Assembly: GCA_937922785.1 (NCBI GenBank)
Contig: CALAJQ010000021.1
Location: 16,459 to 80,458, forward strand
DNA: 64,000 bases
Direction of reading: 5' to 3'
From: an uncultured Acidimicrobiales bacterium
GTDB lineage: Bacteria; Actinomycetota; Acidimicrobiia; Acidimicrobiales; SZUA-35
Position 1 is the stretch's first letter, and each line of letters starts with the position of its first letter. This document shows positions 50,866 to 59,950 of the stretch, piece by piece. The notes beneath the pieces are model-generated. The model was not told the DNA's origin and did not search any database. It worked only from the letters and a program-made list of their open reading frames with translations. The translations under genes were made by a program, and so were the position numbers.

Positions 50866-51342
50866 GGATTTCTCCAACATCACAACCTCTTCGTCGGGCC
50901 CGTAAGGCCTCCGTCGCTCAATTTCAGAGAACCCGTAAGTCTCGTGAAACTTAAGCGATCGAGGGTTGTTCGGAATGGTGTTCACCTCACAAGCAAAGTG
51001 ACTCTTGCCGTTTTGTCGACCCCACTGTTCAGCGTTGGCATAAAGCTGCTGGGCCCAACCTCCACCTCTTGCAGCTGGTGCCAGCGCGATTCGATCGACG
51101 TACGCGAAACGCTCGAACCTGTCGCAGAAGTAAATGTAGTTCGGACTCAGATAGCGCCCGCCCTCCTCGAGGATGATCATCACACCTTCAAGTGAGCCCT
51201 CAAGCTCTACAACTTGGACTAGACCGGCTTCGGATAACAAGAGCTTGAGCTTGGCCCCGTCCATAGACCCGACCTCAGGTACGTGAGCAGCGTTTATTGC
51301 AATTACCGAATCGAAGTCGCTTGGTTTGTAGTCTCTGATCAT
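50854..51342 (-). CDS. GNAT-family N-acetyltransferase
   Basis: A 162-residue GNAT protein: IRDYKPSDFDSVIAINAAHV, VDRIALAPAARGGGWAQQLY (the acetyl-CoA loop R/Q-x-x-G-x-G/A appears as ARGGGWAQ), ACEVNTIPNNPRSLKFHETY and GFSEIERR. The substrate is not predictable. It ends 12 bp inside the cytochrome peroxidase gene, tail to tail, and lies 12 bases after the GHMP kinase gene start-to-stop order on the minus strand. Confidence 0.85.
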   Translation of the reverse strand: MIRDYKPSDFDSVIAINAAHVPEVGSMDGAKLKLLLSEAGLVQVVELEGSLEGVMIILEEGGRYLSPNYIYFCDRFERFAYVDRIALAPAARGGGWAQQLYANAEQWGRQNGKSHFACEVNTIPNNPRSLKFHETYGFSEIERRRPYGPDEEVVMLEKSLLG

Positions 51343-51354
51343 CTGGTGTCGATT

Positions 51355-52263
51355 CTAACGTGATGCCCAAAGCGAGAAACCTGCGCCGGCTGCTTGATAG
51401 ACATCGGCGACTGAGTCCGCATCCACATCAGGGGGGATAACCCCCACCACTGCCCCGCCGGAACCGGCAAACGAGACGCCCGCCCCCACAGACTCACCAG
51501 CCTCAACAAGCTGGAGATCTCGGGCTGAGATCGCCCATACCCTGCTGCGTATAGCAAAGGACTGACGCATTAGCTGTGGCCACAACTCTCCAGCACTTCC
51601 CGCATCCAACGCTTTACGCCCATCAGTAGCAAGTTGAGCGAAGTCTTTCATCGCCTTCAAGACCTCGGGATCGCCAGCTTCCCACCGCTCACGTACGTCA
51701 GAGTGAGCCACATCGGACGGTTCACCCGCCGATCGGTCCCAAGCCACAAACAGTTGAGGCAACAGGCCCAGATCGATCCGGTGGTATCTGCTTGCTTGCC
51801 AAGACTGAGCGAAGTCCATGTCTAATAGACCTTCCATGGCCTGAACGACTCGGTCCTGGGGGCCAGCGGACCACCCAAGGACTTCGGTCTCGACCTCTAA
51901 CGCAGTTCGAGCCAAATCGACGTTGTCCCAAACCGCAGCCGACCTGAGCGCAAGCGCTCGAAGCGCAGCAATGACTATTGCACTCGAGCCCGAGAGGCCG
52001 ACCTGTCGAGGAATCGACGTCTCGAATCGCATCGCTGCGGGCCTAGCCACAAGTTTGGGCCACCTGGTCCTTAGGGCCCTGACAGTCGCTTCCAATAGAA
52101 CGTTTTCATCAAAGTCCCATTGGCTTGCACCCGTGATCTCTACTGCGGCGCTGAACTGAGGCAAGGTAACGGCAATGACCCGCCCGCCGTAGCCGTCAGA
52201 TGGATTGCCTAGTAAACCGGCGCGCCCAAAACACGAAGCCTGAAAGACATCATCTTCATCCAT
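51355..52263 (-). CDS. GHMP-family sugar kinase, glucuronokinase-like
   Basis: A 302-residue small-molecule kinase: an N-terminal FGRAGLLGNPSDGYGGRVIA resembling glucuronokinase and L-fucokinase N-termini. The ATP loop is PRQVGLSGSSAIVIAALRAL and the third GHMP motif SVGAGVSFAGSGGAVVGV. The substrate is probably a uronic acid or hexose. It is downstream of the exonuclease gene on the same strand with a 10-base gap. Galactokinase at 53285 is a second, clearly distinct GHMP kinase. Confidence 0.8.
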   Translation of the reverse strand: MDEDDVFQASCFGRAGLLGNPSDGYGGRVIAVTLPQFSAAVEITGASQWDFDENVLLEATVRALRTRWPKLVARPAAMRFETSIPRQVGLSGSSAIVIAALRALALRSAAVWDNVDLARTALEVETEVLGWSAGPQDRVVQAMEGLLDMDFAQSWQASRYHRIDLGLLPQLFVAWDRSAGEPSDVAHSDVRERWEAGDPEVLKAMKDFAQLATDGRKALDAGSAGELWPQLMRQSFAIRSRVWAISARDLQLVEAGESVGAGVSFAGSGGAVVGVIPPDVDADSVADVYQAAGAGFSLWASR

Positions 52264-52273
52264 GACGATTGGA

Positions 52274-53164
52274 CTAACCGCGGGCTTGGTGCAGCTTTGC
52301 CGTCCGCTCTATCAGGTCAGGGGCGTCCAATCGTTCTGCCCACTCAGCTAGGCCGTCGCCTGGCCCGTTCCACAACATCTCATCGACGTTGTCCACAGTA
52401 GGGGCGTCTAGGGCCAAGATGGCCAGAGTCTTAAACAGCAACGCGTCGTCCAAGTTGTTGGCCAAAGTGTCTGCCAGTTTCGCGGCAGACCGAACTGTGA
52501 TTTCCCACTGTCCAGCAGCAAGGGGAATGTTCTCGATATGTCCGTAGTGAGCCAGGACTGTGGCCGCTGACTTTGCCCCCCAGCCTTTAAGTCCTGGAAA
52601 CCCATCGGCAGAGTCGCCCATGAGCCCGAGCCAGTCCGGGATGGATTCAGGTGGCACGCCATACTTCTCGATGACGTCTTCGACGTCGAGAATCTTGTTG
52701 TTTCTACGGTCGAACTGAAGCACTCGACCAGCCCGTACGCACTGAGCCAAGTCCTTGTCTGGGGTGCATAGAAGAACCTTGTCAACCCGCGGGTCGGCGT
52801 CAGCAATTGCCGCAGCAGCCGCCATTGCGTCATCAGCCTCGTACTCGACCATCGGGAACACTTTGAACCCAACTGCCCTTAGGCCTTCTTCCAACGGTCC
52901 GAACTGACTAGCGATGTCGGGGTCGATTTCAGAGCCGTCCTTGTATCCGTCATACATCTCATTGCGGAAACTGGTGATCACGTGATCGGTCGCAATGCCG
53001 ACGTGAGTGGCCCCTTCCTCCAGCAACGAAACCATGCCTCGGACGACGGCTCTTACTGCTCCAACCTCTTCTCCGGCAGAGTTCTGGCGTGACGGCCGGG
53101 CGAAGAATTGCCGAAAGAGCTCATATGTTCCATCGATGAGGTGCACCGTCAGTTGTTTAGTCAC
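52274..53164 (-). CDS. 5'-3' exonuclease, PolA N-terminal type
   Basis: A stand-alone FEN-like nuclease. I choose GTG 53164 (VTKQLTVHLIDGTYELFRQF), giving 296 residues; the frame also opens at TTG 53185. The metal-binding acids are seen in LIDGTYEL, MVEYEADDAMAAAAAI, LLCTPDKDLAQCV and WLGLMGDSADGFPGLKGWG, the last with the helix-hairpin-helix. Such proteins process RNA primers or flaps; some are species-specific duplicates of the Pol I domain. Confidence 0.88.
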   Translation of the reverse strand: MTKQLTVHLIDGTYELFRQFFARPSRQNSAGEEVGAVRAVVRGMVSLLEEGATHVGIATDHVITSFRNEMYDGYKDGSEIDPDIASQFGPLEEGLRAVGFKVFPMVEYEADDAMAAAAAIADADPRVDKVLLCTPDKDLAQCVRAGRVLQFDRRNNKILDVEDVIEKYGVPPESIPDWLGLMGDSADGFPGLKGWGAKSAATVLAHYGHIENIPLAAGQWEITVRSAAKLADTLANNLDDALLFKTLAILALDAPTVDNVDEMLWNGPGDGLAEWAERLDAPDLIERTAKLHQARG

Positions 53165-53284
53165 ATTTCCATTGTGCCAAGACAATGGCTGCCTAGTCTT
53201 GTGTACCCTGAAAGACGGATAGGCGGAACCAGGAAATCGGCGGATAATGGCAGCTCAGGACAACATGGAAGTTCACTCAAAACC

Positions 53285-54364
53285 ATGAATCGAGTCATAG
53301 CTCGCAGCCCGGGTCGAGTAAATCTGATTGGTGAACACACCGACTACAACGATGGCTTTGTTCTCCCCATGGGGCTTCCCTTTGAGACTGTAATAACCGC
53401 TGTTCCAAGGCTAGACAACAAGGTCTGTCTTCGCTCCGAGGGGTACGGCGAGATCAACTTCACGCTGGCTGATGACCCAAAAACCATCAAGTTCTGGGGT
53501 CGATTCATCGCTGGCATGGCTAAGGCTCTCGACTACGACGGCACCACGGTTCCTGGGTTTGAGGCCGACATTCGTACAAACATCCCAGTTGGAGCAAGTC
53601 TCTCATCTTCGGCCGCTCTTGAGGTAGCGGCTGGCTTCGCCATGTGCGCGATGGCCGGTGTAAAGCCAGATCCGGTTCGTATTGCCAAGCTCGGACAGTG
53701 GGTCGAAAACGAAATAATCGGCATCCAGAGCGGCATTATGGATCAGCTCATCTCTGCAGTTGCCAACAAAGGCTCGGCCACTCTGATTGACTGCCGAAGT
53801 CTCGAGACTGAGCCCGTCACACTTCCGCCCAACGCAACAGTTGCAATCATGGACACCATGACGAGGCGCCGGCTTGCCGACAGCGAGTATGACCTCAGAC
53901 GGGCCTCTTGCGAGAGGGCTGCTGAAGAACTTGGCGTAGACAAGCTACGTGACGCCACGATCGATCAGGTAGAAGCAATGGCTGACGGTATTGACCGTCA
54001 GCGAGCCCGCCACATCGTCACTGAAAACACTCGGGTTCTGGCCGCTGTGGAGGCAATGAGGGCCGGAGACGCACCAGCTTTAGGTCAATTGATGAACCAG
54101 AGCCACGAAAGCCTGCGGGTAGATTTCGAAGTTTCGGCTCCGGCTCTAGATGAAATAGCGGCTACCGCCCGCGAACATGAGGGCTGCTTCGGCGCACGCA
54201 TGACCGGTGGTGGATTTGCCGGGTGCGCCGTTGCTCTTGTTGACCGCAACCACGCAGACCAATTCAAGGCTCATATCGAAAGTGGCTACACAGCTCCGGA
54301 CGGAGAGGTTCCCAACGTGTGGATCGTGGAGCCTTCGGCAGGCGCCTCAGTTACTACCGAGTAG
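53285..54364 (+). CDS. galK: Galactokinase
   Basis: Phosphorylates galactose at C1, first step of the Leloir pathway. From ATG 53285 it has 359 residues and the family signatures: RSPGRVNLIGEHTDYNDGFV, the ATP loop IPVGASLSSSAALEVAAGFA, GIQSGIMDQLISAV and GCFGARMTGGGFAGCAVAL. The open frame runs back to 53108, but the extra residues are not conserved-looking. It converges on the lacI-type gene with an 11-bp overlap of the stops. Its substrate would come from the alpha-galactosidase at 59947. galT and galE are not in the window. Confidence 0.94.
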   Translation: MNRVIARSPGRVNLIGEHTDYNDGFVLPMGLPFETVITAVPRLDNKVCLRSEGYGEINFTLADDPKTIKFWGRFIAGMAKALDYDGTTVPGFEADIRTNIPVGASLSSSAALEVAAGFAMCAMAGVKPDPVRIAKLGQWVENEIIGIQSGIMDQLISAVANKGSATLIDCRSLETEPVTLPPNATVAIMDTMTRRRLADSEYDLRRASCERAAEELGVDKLRDATIDQVEAMADGIDRQRARHIVTENTRVLAAVEAMRAGDAPALGQLMNQSHESLRVDFEVSAPALDEIAATAREHEGCFGARMTGGGFAGCAVALVDRNHADQFKAHIESGYTAPDGEVPNVWIVEPSAGASVTTE

Positions 54365-55391
54365 AACCGCCGGCCACCTTGGGTGGATGGGCTGCGCTGT
54401 TGGCCCGCACCGGGTTGGGTTGAACGGAATCTCTCAACGTCAGCTCGACCTCAAGTTGATCGTGCACAACTGGCGCCCCTGGATTCTTGATCCGGTTGAC
54501 CAACAGCTCAAATGATCGCTCTCCAAGTCGGCGAGGCGACAGTCCAACGGTTGTCAGCTTCGGGCTAACAAGCGACGCCAAGTCAATGTCGTCAAATCCA
54601 ATCACTGAAATGTCTTCCGGAATCGAAAATCCCGAACTCTGGAACAGGCTCATTATTCGGATCGCCTGAATGTCATTGGCTGTAGCCACACAAGTGACGT
54701 CTCGAGATGCTGTGACTGCCTCTGCTGTTTCTGTCGACAAGTCATCGACGTATTCCATCTCGAACTCCCACACAAGCTCTGCGCTGTTCCCAAGGCGTTC
54801 TATAAAGCCCTCACGCCTTAGCCGGGCTGTGTCTGACGTCAGCGGGCCAGTGAGGAGGCCCACGCGAGTGTGGCCGTGGTCAATAATCGCTTGAGCTTGC
54901 AGAGCGCCTCCGTGACGGATGTCGGCGCACACGCTGTCAAAACCATCGATCACCCGGTCATAGACAACAATCGGAAAGCGGAAACGGCGACCGGTCAGGA
55001 TGTCCTCTGGGCTAACTGGGCACCAGATCAGACCTTCGGGGACCCGGTCAGCTAGACGCTGAACACCCTCTATCTCAACCTCAACTGAGCTTTGGCCGTC
55101 AAGCAGGAAGATCGAGAAACCATGGGCCGAAGCCGCCGCGTGCACACCTTGTGAGAACTCCGGGAAAAACGGGTTAGTGAGATCCGGGACAGCCAAACCG
55201 ATTGTGCGGGACCTTCCGGTCCGATGGGCCACGGCAACCGAGTTAGGCCTGTAGCCGAGCTGCTCGACGCAGCCTCTCACTCGATCAGCCGTGTCAGCCG
55301 AAACAGAACCGCTGTCGTTCAAGACATAGGAAACAGTTGCGGTGGAAACCCCCGCCAACTTGGCGACGTCCCGAATCGTCGGGCGAGGCAC
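54354..55391 (-). CDS. LacI-family transcriptional repressor
   Basis: A 345-residue regulator with an N-terminal helix-turn-helix (TIRDVAKLAGVSTATVSYVL, RVRGCVEQLGYRPNSVA) and a periplasmic-binding-protein-like sensor domain (TIGLAVPDLTNPFFPEFSQG, VIGFDDIDLASLVSPKLTTV). It is the last gene of the minus-strand run binding protein, permease, permease, regulator. It most probably controls the alpha-galactoside locus by binding LacI-type sites in the divergent region at 58668-58737, with galactose or an alpha-galactoside as inducer. Confidence 0.92.
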   Translation of the reverse strand: MPRPTIRDVAKLAGVSTATVSYVLNDSGSVSADTADRVRGCVEQLGYRPNSVAVAHRTGRSRTIGLAVPDLTNPFFPEFSQGVHAAASAHGFSIFLLDGQSSVEVEIEGVQRLADRVPEGLIWCPVSPEDILTGRRFRFPIVVYDRVIDGFDSVCADIRHGGALQAQAIIDHGHTRVGLLTGPLTSDTARLRREGFIERLGNSAELVWEFEMEYVDDLSTETAEAVTASRDVTCVATANDIQAIRIMSLFQSSGFSIPEDISVIGFDDIDLASLVSPKLTTVGLSPRRLGERSFELLVNRIKNPGAPVVHDQLEVELTLRDSVQPNPVRANSAAHPPKVAGGSTR

Positions 55392-55397
55392 GCCCGC

Positions 55398-56261
55398 CTA
55401 CTTATTGGCGCCGACGGACAGGCCAGCTATGAACTGCTTGCGTAGCAAGATGTAGATAAGCACGGTGGGTGCGACCACAATTAGCGAACCGGCCGCAACC
55501 AGGTTGTCATCGGTAAAGAACTCGCCACTAAGGTTTCGCAGCGAAGAAGTGATTGGAAGGTCGTTGCCGTTTTGGATCAGCGCTACTGCCCAGAAATAGT
55601 CGTTGTAGATCCACGCAAACTCCAGAGTTGCGAGCGCCGCAAGAGCCGGGCGGGTCAGCGGCAAGATGATCTGCCAGTACTGGCGCCACAGCGAAGCGCC
55701 GTCAACCATGGAAGCCTCGTTCAATTCCTTAGGCAGAGTCTTCATGTAGTTGCTCAACACAAACGTGCAGAAACCTGACTGGAACGCAACGTGAATAAGA
55801 ATCAGACCAATCAAGCTGCCTCGCAGCTCGCCGCTGTTAACCAGGAACGGTATCTCTGGCAGCGGAACTCGGTTGTAGATCTCAAACAGGGGAATGATGA
55901 TCGACTGCTGCGGTAACAGGTTTCCCGCGGTGAACAGCATCAGAAGCGCGATGTTGAACTTCCAGGAGTATCGACTGACAGCAAAGGCCACCATCGAAGA
56001 GAAGAACAGAACCAGAAACAGCGCTGGCACCAAGACAGCAAAAGTGACCAGCCAGTGCCGGAGCATGTCGCCCCGCTCCCAGGCTCCGCTGAAGTTGGAC
56101 AGGGTCAGCGTGTCAGGCCAGGAGAAAAACCCGTCCGAAGACGTCTCTGAATAAGGCCGGAATGACGAGATGATCATTCCGATAATAGGAATCATCCACA
56201 GGAACACGATGGTGATCAGAAAGATCTGAGCGAAGACTCTAGATCGGACAGAAGTAATCAT
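55398..56261 (-). CDS. Sugar ABC transporter permease, MalG type
   Basis: A 287-residue inner-membrane protein with six helices. The EAA loop NEASMVDGASLWRQYWQIIL with PLTRPAL contacts the ATPase. The C-terminus is short, as in carbohydrate uptake family 1 MalG-like subunits. It overlaps the upstream permease gene by 4 bp and lies six bases before the LacI regulator. It forms the channel with the 56258-57259 product. Confidence 0.92.
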   Translation of the reverse strand: MITSVRSRVFAQIFLITIVFLWMIPIIGMIISSFRPYSETSSDGFFSWPDTLTLSNFSGAWERGDMLRHWLVTFAVLVPALFLVLFFSSMVAFAVSRYSWKFNIALLMLFTAGNLLPQQSIIIPLFEIYNRVPLPEIPFLVNSGELRGSLIGLILIHVAFQSGFCTFVLSNYMKTLPKELNEASMVDGASLWRQYWQIILPLTRPALAALATLEFAWIYNDYFWAVALIQNGNDLPITSSLRNLSGEFFTDDNLVAAGSLIVVAPTVLIYILLRKQFIAGLSVGANK

Positions 56262-57259
56262 GCGTCGTCCTCCTTAAATGTGGATCTCAGGTACCAGATC
56301 ACAAAGCCGAAACAAAGCGCCAACAAGATTGCGGCATAGGCCGAACCACGTCCCACGTTGGAGGACTCGCCAGAGGTGCTTTCGGTTACCAACAGCGAAA
56401 GAACGTTGGTTCCGATCGGGTTGTTTAGGACGTCAATAATGTCATAGACCCGAAGGCCGGTGATCACGGTGATGACCATGATGACGACATTCACTGGACG
56501 CAGTGATGGAGCAATAATGCGGCGGAATGTTTGCCACTCACCAGCGCCGTCGATGGCGGCAGCTTCACGTAGAGAAGGGTCGACACTCTTTAGACCAGCC
56601 AGGTACAGGACCATGATGTAACCCACGTGTTGCCACATCATCGGTGCGATGAGCGCCAAGAAGTTCCGACTGAGCCCGTAGTTCTCGGTGAGGCCGATCA
56701 CAAAGTCTGAGTTACCGAGCCAGTCGATCTGGTTGCCTGGATCGGTACGCCCAAGCAGCGTGTTCAGAACTCCCTGACGGGGAGAATAAATGACGCTCTT
56801 CCAGATGAAGCCCACGACCGCAAGCGAGAGCACAACTGGGAAGTACAACAGGCTCTGGTAGATCGCAGTGCCCTTGAGGTTCTTGTCTAAGAGATAGGCA
56901 ATGAACATTCCCATCGGAGTAGCGAACAAGAACAGGAAAACCAGCACCCACAAGTTGTTGAGTAGTGCTTCGTAAAAGTCTTTTTCAAAGACTGTGACTA
57001 TCTGTTTGTAGTTGCCTATCCCCCGCCAACTGATCTTGCTTAGCTTGAAGCCGTTCCAGTTGGTGAAAGATAAGCCGATGCTCAAGATCGCAGGGACCCA
57101 GATGAGCATGACGTGCAAGAAGGTCGGAATACCGACCATCGCAATAAGGACCTTGCGGTCCCTATCAGTAAGCAGCGAATAGCGCCGCCGACCAGATTTG
57201 GCCGACGACGCCTCGCCTAATTCTTCAGCTTGATCGGTATCAGCTGTTGAAGTCTGCAA
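56258..57259 (-). CDS. Sugar ABC transporter permease, MalF type
   Basis: A 333-residue permease with a long, charged cytoplasmic N-terminus (about 38 residues) and six helices starting VLIAMVGIPTFLHVMLIWVP. The EAA loop reads REAAAIDGAGEWQTFRRIIA. NWNGFKLSKISWRGIGNYKQ is a typical MalF/UgpA-type periplasmic segment. The start overlaps the binding-protein gene by 20 bp, so translation is probably coupled; a later start is possible. Confidence 0.92.
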   Translation of the reverse strand: MQTSTADTDQAEELGEASSAKSGRRRYSLLTDRDRKVLIAMVGIPTFLHVMLIWVPAILSIGLSFTNWNGFKLSKISWRGIGNYKQIVTVFEKDFYEALLNNLWVLVFLFLFATPMGMFIAYLLDKNLKGTAIYQSLLYFPVVLSLAVVGFIWKSVIYSPRQGVLNTLLGRTDPGNQIDWLGNSDFVIGLTENYGLSRNFLALIAPMMWQHVGYIMVLYLAGLKSVDPSLREAAAIDGAGEWQTFRRIIAPSLRPVNVVIMVITVITGLRVYDIIDVLNNPIGTNVLSLLVTESTSGESSNVGRGSAYAAILLALCFGFVIWYLRSTFKEDDA

Positions 57260-58568
57260 AGATTGCTACTTTTTTCTCTTCCAAATCAGCGAGCTTGCCA
57301 GGAATGTCACTTGGATCTTCGATGAACGCAGCGAACATGTCGCCACAGGCACCAGCCATGTCTGGGATGGTGTCGCGATCAAGGAACTGTGAGATGCCAG
57401 TAGCTGCGTTTGCGAGCTGAGCTGACTTCTTCTGCAAGTCGTTGTAGCCACTGGTGTCTGCTTCAGAGCTTGAAGCAACAACTGATGGATCCTCGCCGAG
57501 GTATGCGTCCTGCGATGCCTTGGTTGACATGAACAGGAGAAGTTCCTTGGCGGCAGCCTCGTTGGATGGCTCAGCGATCATCTGGAAACCGTCGATCGGT
57601 GCATCAAGTGAGGACGCGCCGATTGCTGGATCGATCTCTGGGAAGTTGAAGAAGTCCATCTTCGCTGCCAACTCTTCTGAGTGACTTGCGGCAAAGGTAC
57701 CGAGTAGGTACATGCCGGCTTCGCCGTCCTGAAGTGCCTGAGCGCCTTCCTGCCATGTTCGGCCGTTTGCGCCGGTCATGTGGTAGGGAAGCAGCGATTC
57801 CCAAGTTTCGAATACCTTCACAACCTTGGGATCGGCCCAGCTCTCGTTGCCGCCCATGAGGTCGATGTGGAAGTCGTACCCGTTGATTCGCATGTTCAGA
57901 ATGTCGAACGTGCCCTGGATTGGCCACTTGCCGTCGTTCGCAAATGCGAATGGCGTGATGCCGTCACTTTGCATGTTCTCGGCCAGTGCGGTGAGCTCGG
58001 CAACGTTCTGCGGCTCGGCGTATCCCATTTCTGAGAAGACGTCCTTGTTGTAGTTAACAGCCCAGGTGTAGTAGCTAGTCGGCATGAAGTACTGCTTGCC
58101 GTCTGAGGCAGTAGATGCAGCCTTAAAGCCTTCACCGAGTCCGGAAACGTTTTCCCAAACATCGCTGATGTCGCCAAGCTGACCTTGGTCAGCGAAGAAC
58201 TTGTTACGGAATCCTGCGAACCAGCTGAGGACGTCGTCTTCGCCAGCCTTCAAGATGTTGGTGATGTTTTCCTGGAAGGTGTTGTGGTCCAGGAAGTTCA
58301 GAGTCACATTGACGTCTGGGTTCTGCGCCATGTAGGCAGCAACGATTGCGTTGGTTCCTGCCTGAGGTGCTGGATCAGATGCGTTCGAACCGAATGTGAG
58401 TTCGCCAGATGCACTGCCGATCTCGCCGGTGAAACCTGAGTCGCCGCCGCAAGCAGCAAGCAGGCCGCCACCGAGAACTACTGCTCCCGTTGCGGCTCCG
58501 CCCTTAAGGACTGTCCGGCGCTGAACGTGGTCGCTCCACTCGCTCGGGCTTGGATAACTGTTTGACAT
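57240..58568 (-). CDS. ABC transporter sugar-binding lipoprotein
   Basis: ATG 58568 follows AAGGGGAAAGTTT and gives 442 residues. The N-terminus has a twin-arginine motif (QRRTVLKGG) and a lipobox GGGLLAACGG, so a Tat-exported, lipid-anchored extracellular binding protein is likely. The mature part has the family 1 binding-protein pattern: YNKDVFSEMGYAEPQNVAEL, FAFANDGKWPIQGTF, LGTFAASHSEELAAKMDFF and FPEID. It heads the minus-strand transporter transcript and faces the ATPase gene across a 209-base control region. Confidence 0.92.
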   Translation of the reverse strand: MSNSYPSPSEWSDHVQRRTVLKGGAATGAVVLGGGLLAACGGDSGFTGEIGSASGELTFGSNASDPAPQAGTNAIVAAYMAQNPDVNVTLNFLDHNTFQENITNILKAGEDDVLSWFAGFRNKFFADQGQLGDISDVWENVSGLGEGFKAASTASDGKQYFMPTSYYTWAVNYNKDVFSEMGYAEPQNVAELTALAENMQSDGITPFAFANDGKWPIQGTFDILNMRINGYDFHIDLMGGNESWADPKVVKVFETWESLLPYHMTGANGRTWQEGAQALQDGEAGMYLLGTFAASHSEELAAKMDFFNFPEIDPAIGASSLDAPIDGFQMIAEPSNEAAAKELLLFMSTKASQDAYLGEDPSVVASSSEADTSGYNDLQKKSAQLANAATGISQFLDRDTIPDMAGACGDMFAAFIEDPSDIPGKLADLEEKKVAIFADFNS

Positions 58569-58777
58569 AAACTTTCCCCTTATTCGGACGGGACACCAAT
58601 TATTGGATGACCCATTCATTCTTCTCCCCAAGCGAAACCATCTGGGTGACACTTGACACTAGGTGAACTTAACCGTTTAACTGGTCAAGTTCAAGACCAA
58701 CACAAAAGCTTTCATGTTTGGGCTTTACCGTCAAGTATTGACACAACTATCCTACGACAGACTGACCGGGAGAGAAT
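58569..58777. promoter_or_regulatory. Divergent control region with two LacI-type sites
   Basis: Two similar sites with a central CG lie between the divergent transporter genes: CTTAACCGTTTAACT (58668-58682; 10 of 12 core bases symmetric) and CTTTACCGTCAAGTA (58723-58737). LacI-family operators are palindromes around CG. A TTGACA at 58738-58743, directly after the second site, could be a -35 box for the plus-strand ATPase gene. Repression by the LacI-type protein at 54354 is inferred. Confidence 0.5.
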
Positions 58778-59950
58778 ATGGCTGCTGTAACACTCGACAA
58801 GATGACAAAAGTTTATGACGGTGCCACCGAGCCCGCCGTAGACGGTCTCGACCTTCAGATTGCCGACGGCGAGTTCATTGTCTTTGTTGGCCCGTCAGGC
58901 TGCGGGAAGTCGACAGCGTTGCGCATGATTGCCGGTCTCGAGCAAATCACAGGCGGCGATGTGAAGATCGGTGAACGTGTTGTGAACATGGTTCCGCCTA
59001 AGGACCGTGACATTGCCATGGTGTTCCAGAACTACGCGCTCTACCCGCACATGACGGTTGGGCGAAACCTCGATTTCCCGCTGCGAATAGCAGGAGTCGA
59101 AAAGGCCGAACTTGAGAGTCGAGTAGACAACATCGCTCGCACGCTTCAGCTCACCGAACTTCTCAACCGCAAACCAGGCCAACTCTCCGGTGGTCAACGT
59201 CAGCGGGTTGCGATGGGTAGAGCCCTGATCCGTAAGCCTGCGGTTTTCTTGATGGATGAGCCGCTGTCGAACCTTGATGCAAAGCTTCGCGTTTCCATGC
59301 GTTCAGAGATCGCCCGCATTCAAAGTGAGCTTGGTGTAACAACGGTCTATGTAACCCACGATCAGGTCGAGGCCATGACTATGGGTGACCGTGTTGTGGT
59401 GCTTAACGGTGGCGAGCTTCAACAAGTCGCTGCTCCCGAAATTCTTTACAACCGTCCTGGAAATGTCTTTGTTGCCGGATTCATCGGCTCTCCTGCGATG
59501 AACCTGTGGAACTCGCGTTTGGTCGACGCGGACGACGGTGCTCTCGGCGTGGCGTTGGGCTCACAGGTTTTGCCGGTGTCGGCAGAACTTGCGGCCCGAA
59601 CCGGCCTTGCAGCACATAAGAACAAAGATCTTGTTGTTGGCATCCGCCCTGATGACATGTTTGACGATGGCGCCGTTGGAAGCACGATCGTTGGCAGCAT
59701 GAAGGCTCGTGAAGCCCTGGGTTCTGAAGTAATCGCCCACCTCGACGTTGGTGTGAGCCGGGTAATCATTGACGATCCAGATCTCGAAGAGATGATCGCC
59801 GAGGGCGTCACCCCAGAGCTCGACTTCGTTGGCCGATTCGCTCCAACCAGTACCGCAGCGATTGGCGAAGATATCCAGATCCGTTTCGACGTAGACAAGC
59901 TGCACTTCTTCGATGCTGCGTCGGGCTTGCGAATTGATTCCGACGCTTGA
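58778..59950 (+). CDS. Sugar ABC transporter ATPase, MsmK/UgpC type
   Basis: A 390-residue ATPase with Walker [11 protein letters not shown]-loop [12 protein letters not shown], signature [16 protein letters not shown], Walker [17 protein letters not shown] and the switch His in YVTHDQ. The C-terminal 150 residues are TOBE/OB regulatory domains ([13 protein letters not shown]). It powers the two permeases encoded divergently; some MsmK-type ATPases serve several importers. The ATG follows a GGGAGAG. The stop overlaps the alpha-galactosidase start (TTGACG) by 4 bp. Confidence 0.93.
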   Translation: MAAVTLDKMTKVYDGATEPAVDGLDLQIADGEFIVFVGPSGCGKSTALRMIAGLEQITGGDVKIGERVVNMVPPKDRDIAMVFQNYALYPHMTVGRNLDFPLRIAGVEKAELESRVDNIARTLQLTELLNRKPGQLSGGQRQRVAMGRALIRKPAVFLMDEPLSNLDAKLRVSMRSEIARIQSELGVTTVYVTHDQVEAMTMGDRVVVLNGGELQQVAAPEILYNRPGNVFVAGFIGSPAMNLWNSRLVDADDGALGVALGSQVLPVSAELAARTGLAAHKNKDLVVGIRPDDMFDDGAVGSTIVGSMKAREALGSEVIAHLDVGVSRVIIDDPDLEEMIAEGVTPELDFVGRFAPTSTAAIGEDIQIRFDVDKLHFFDAASGLRIDSDA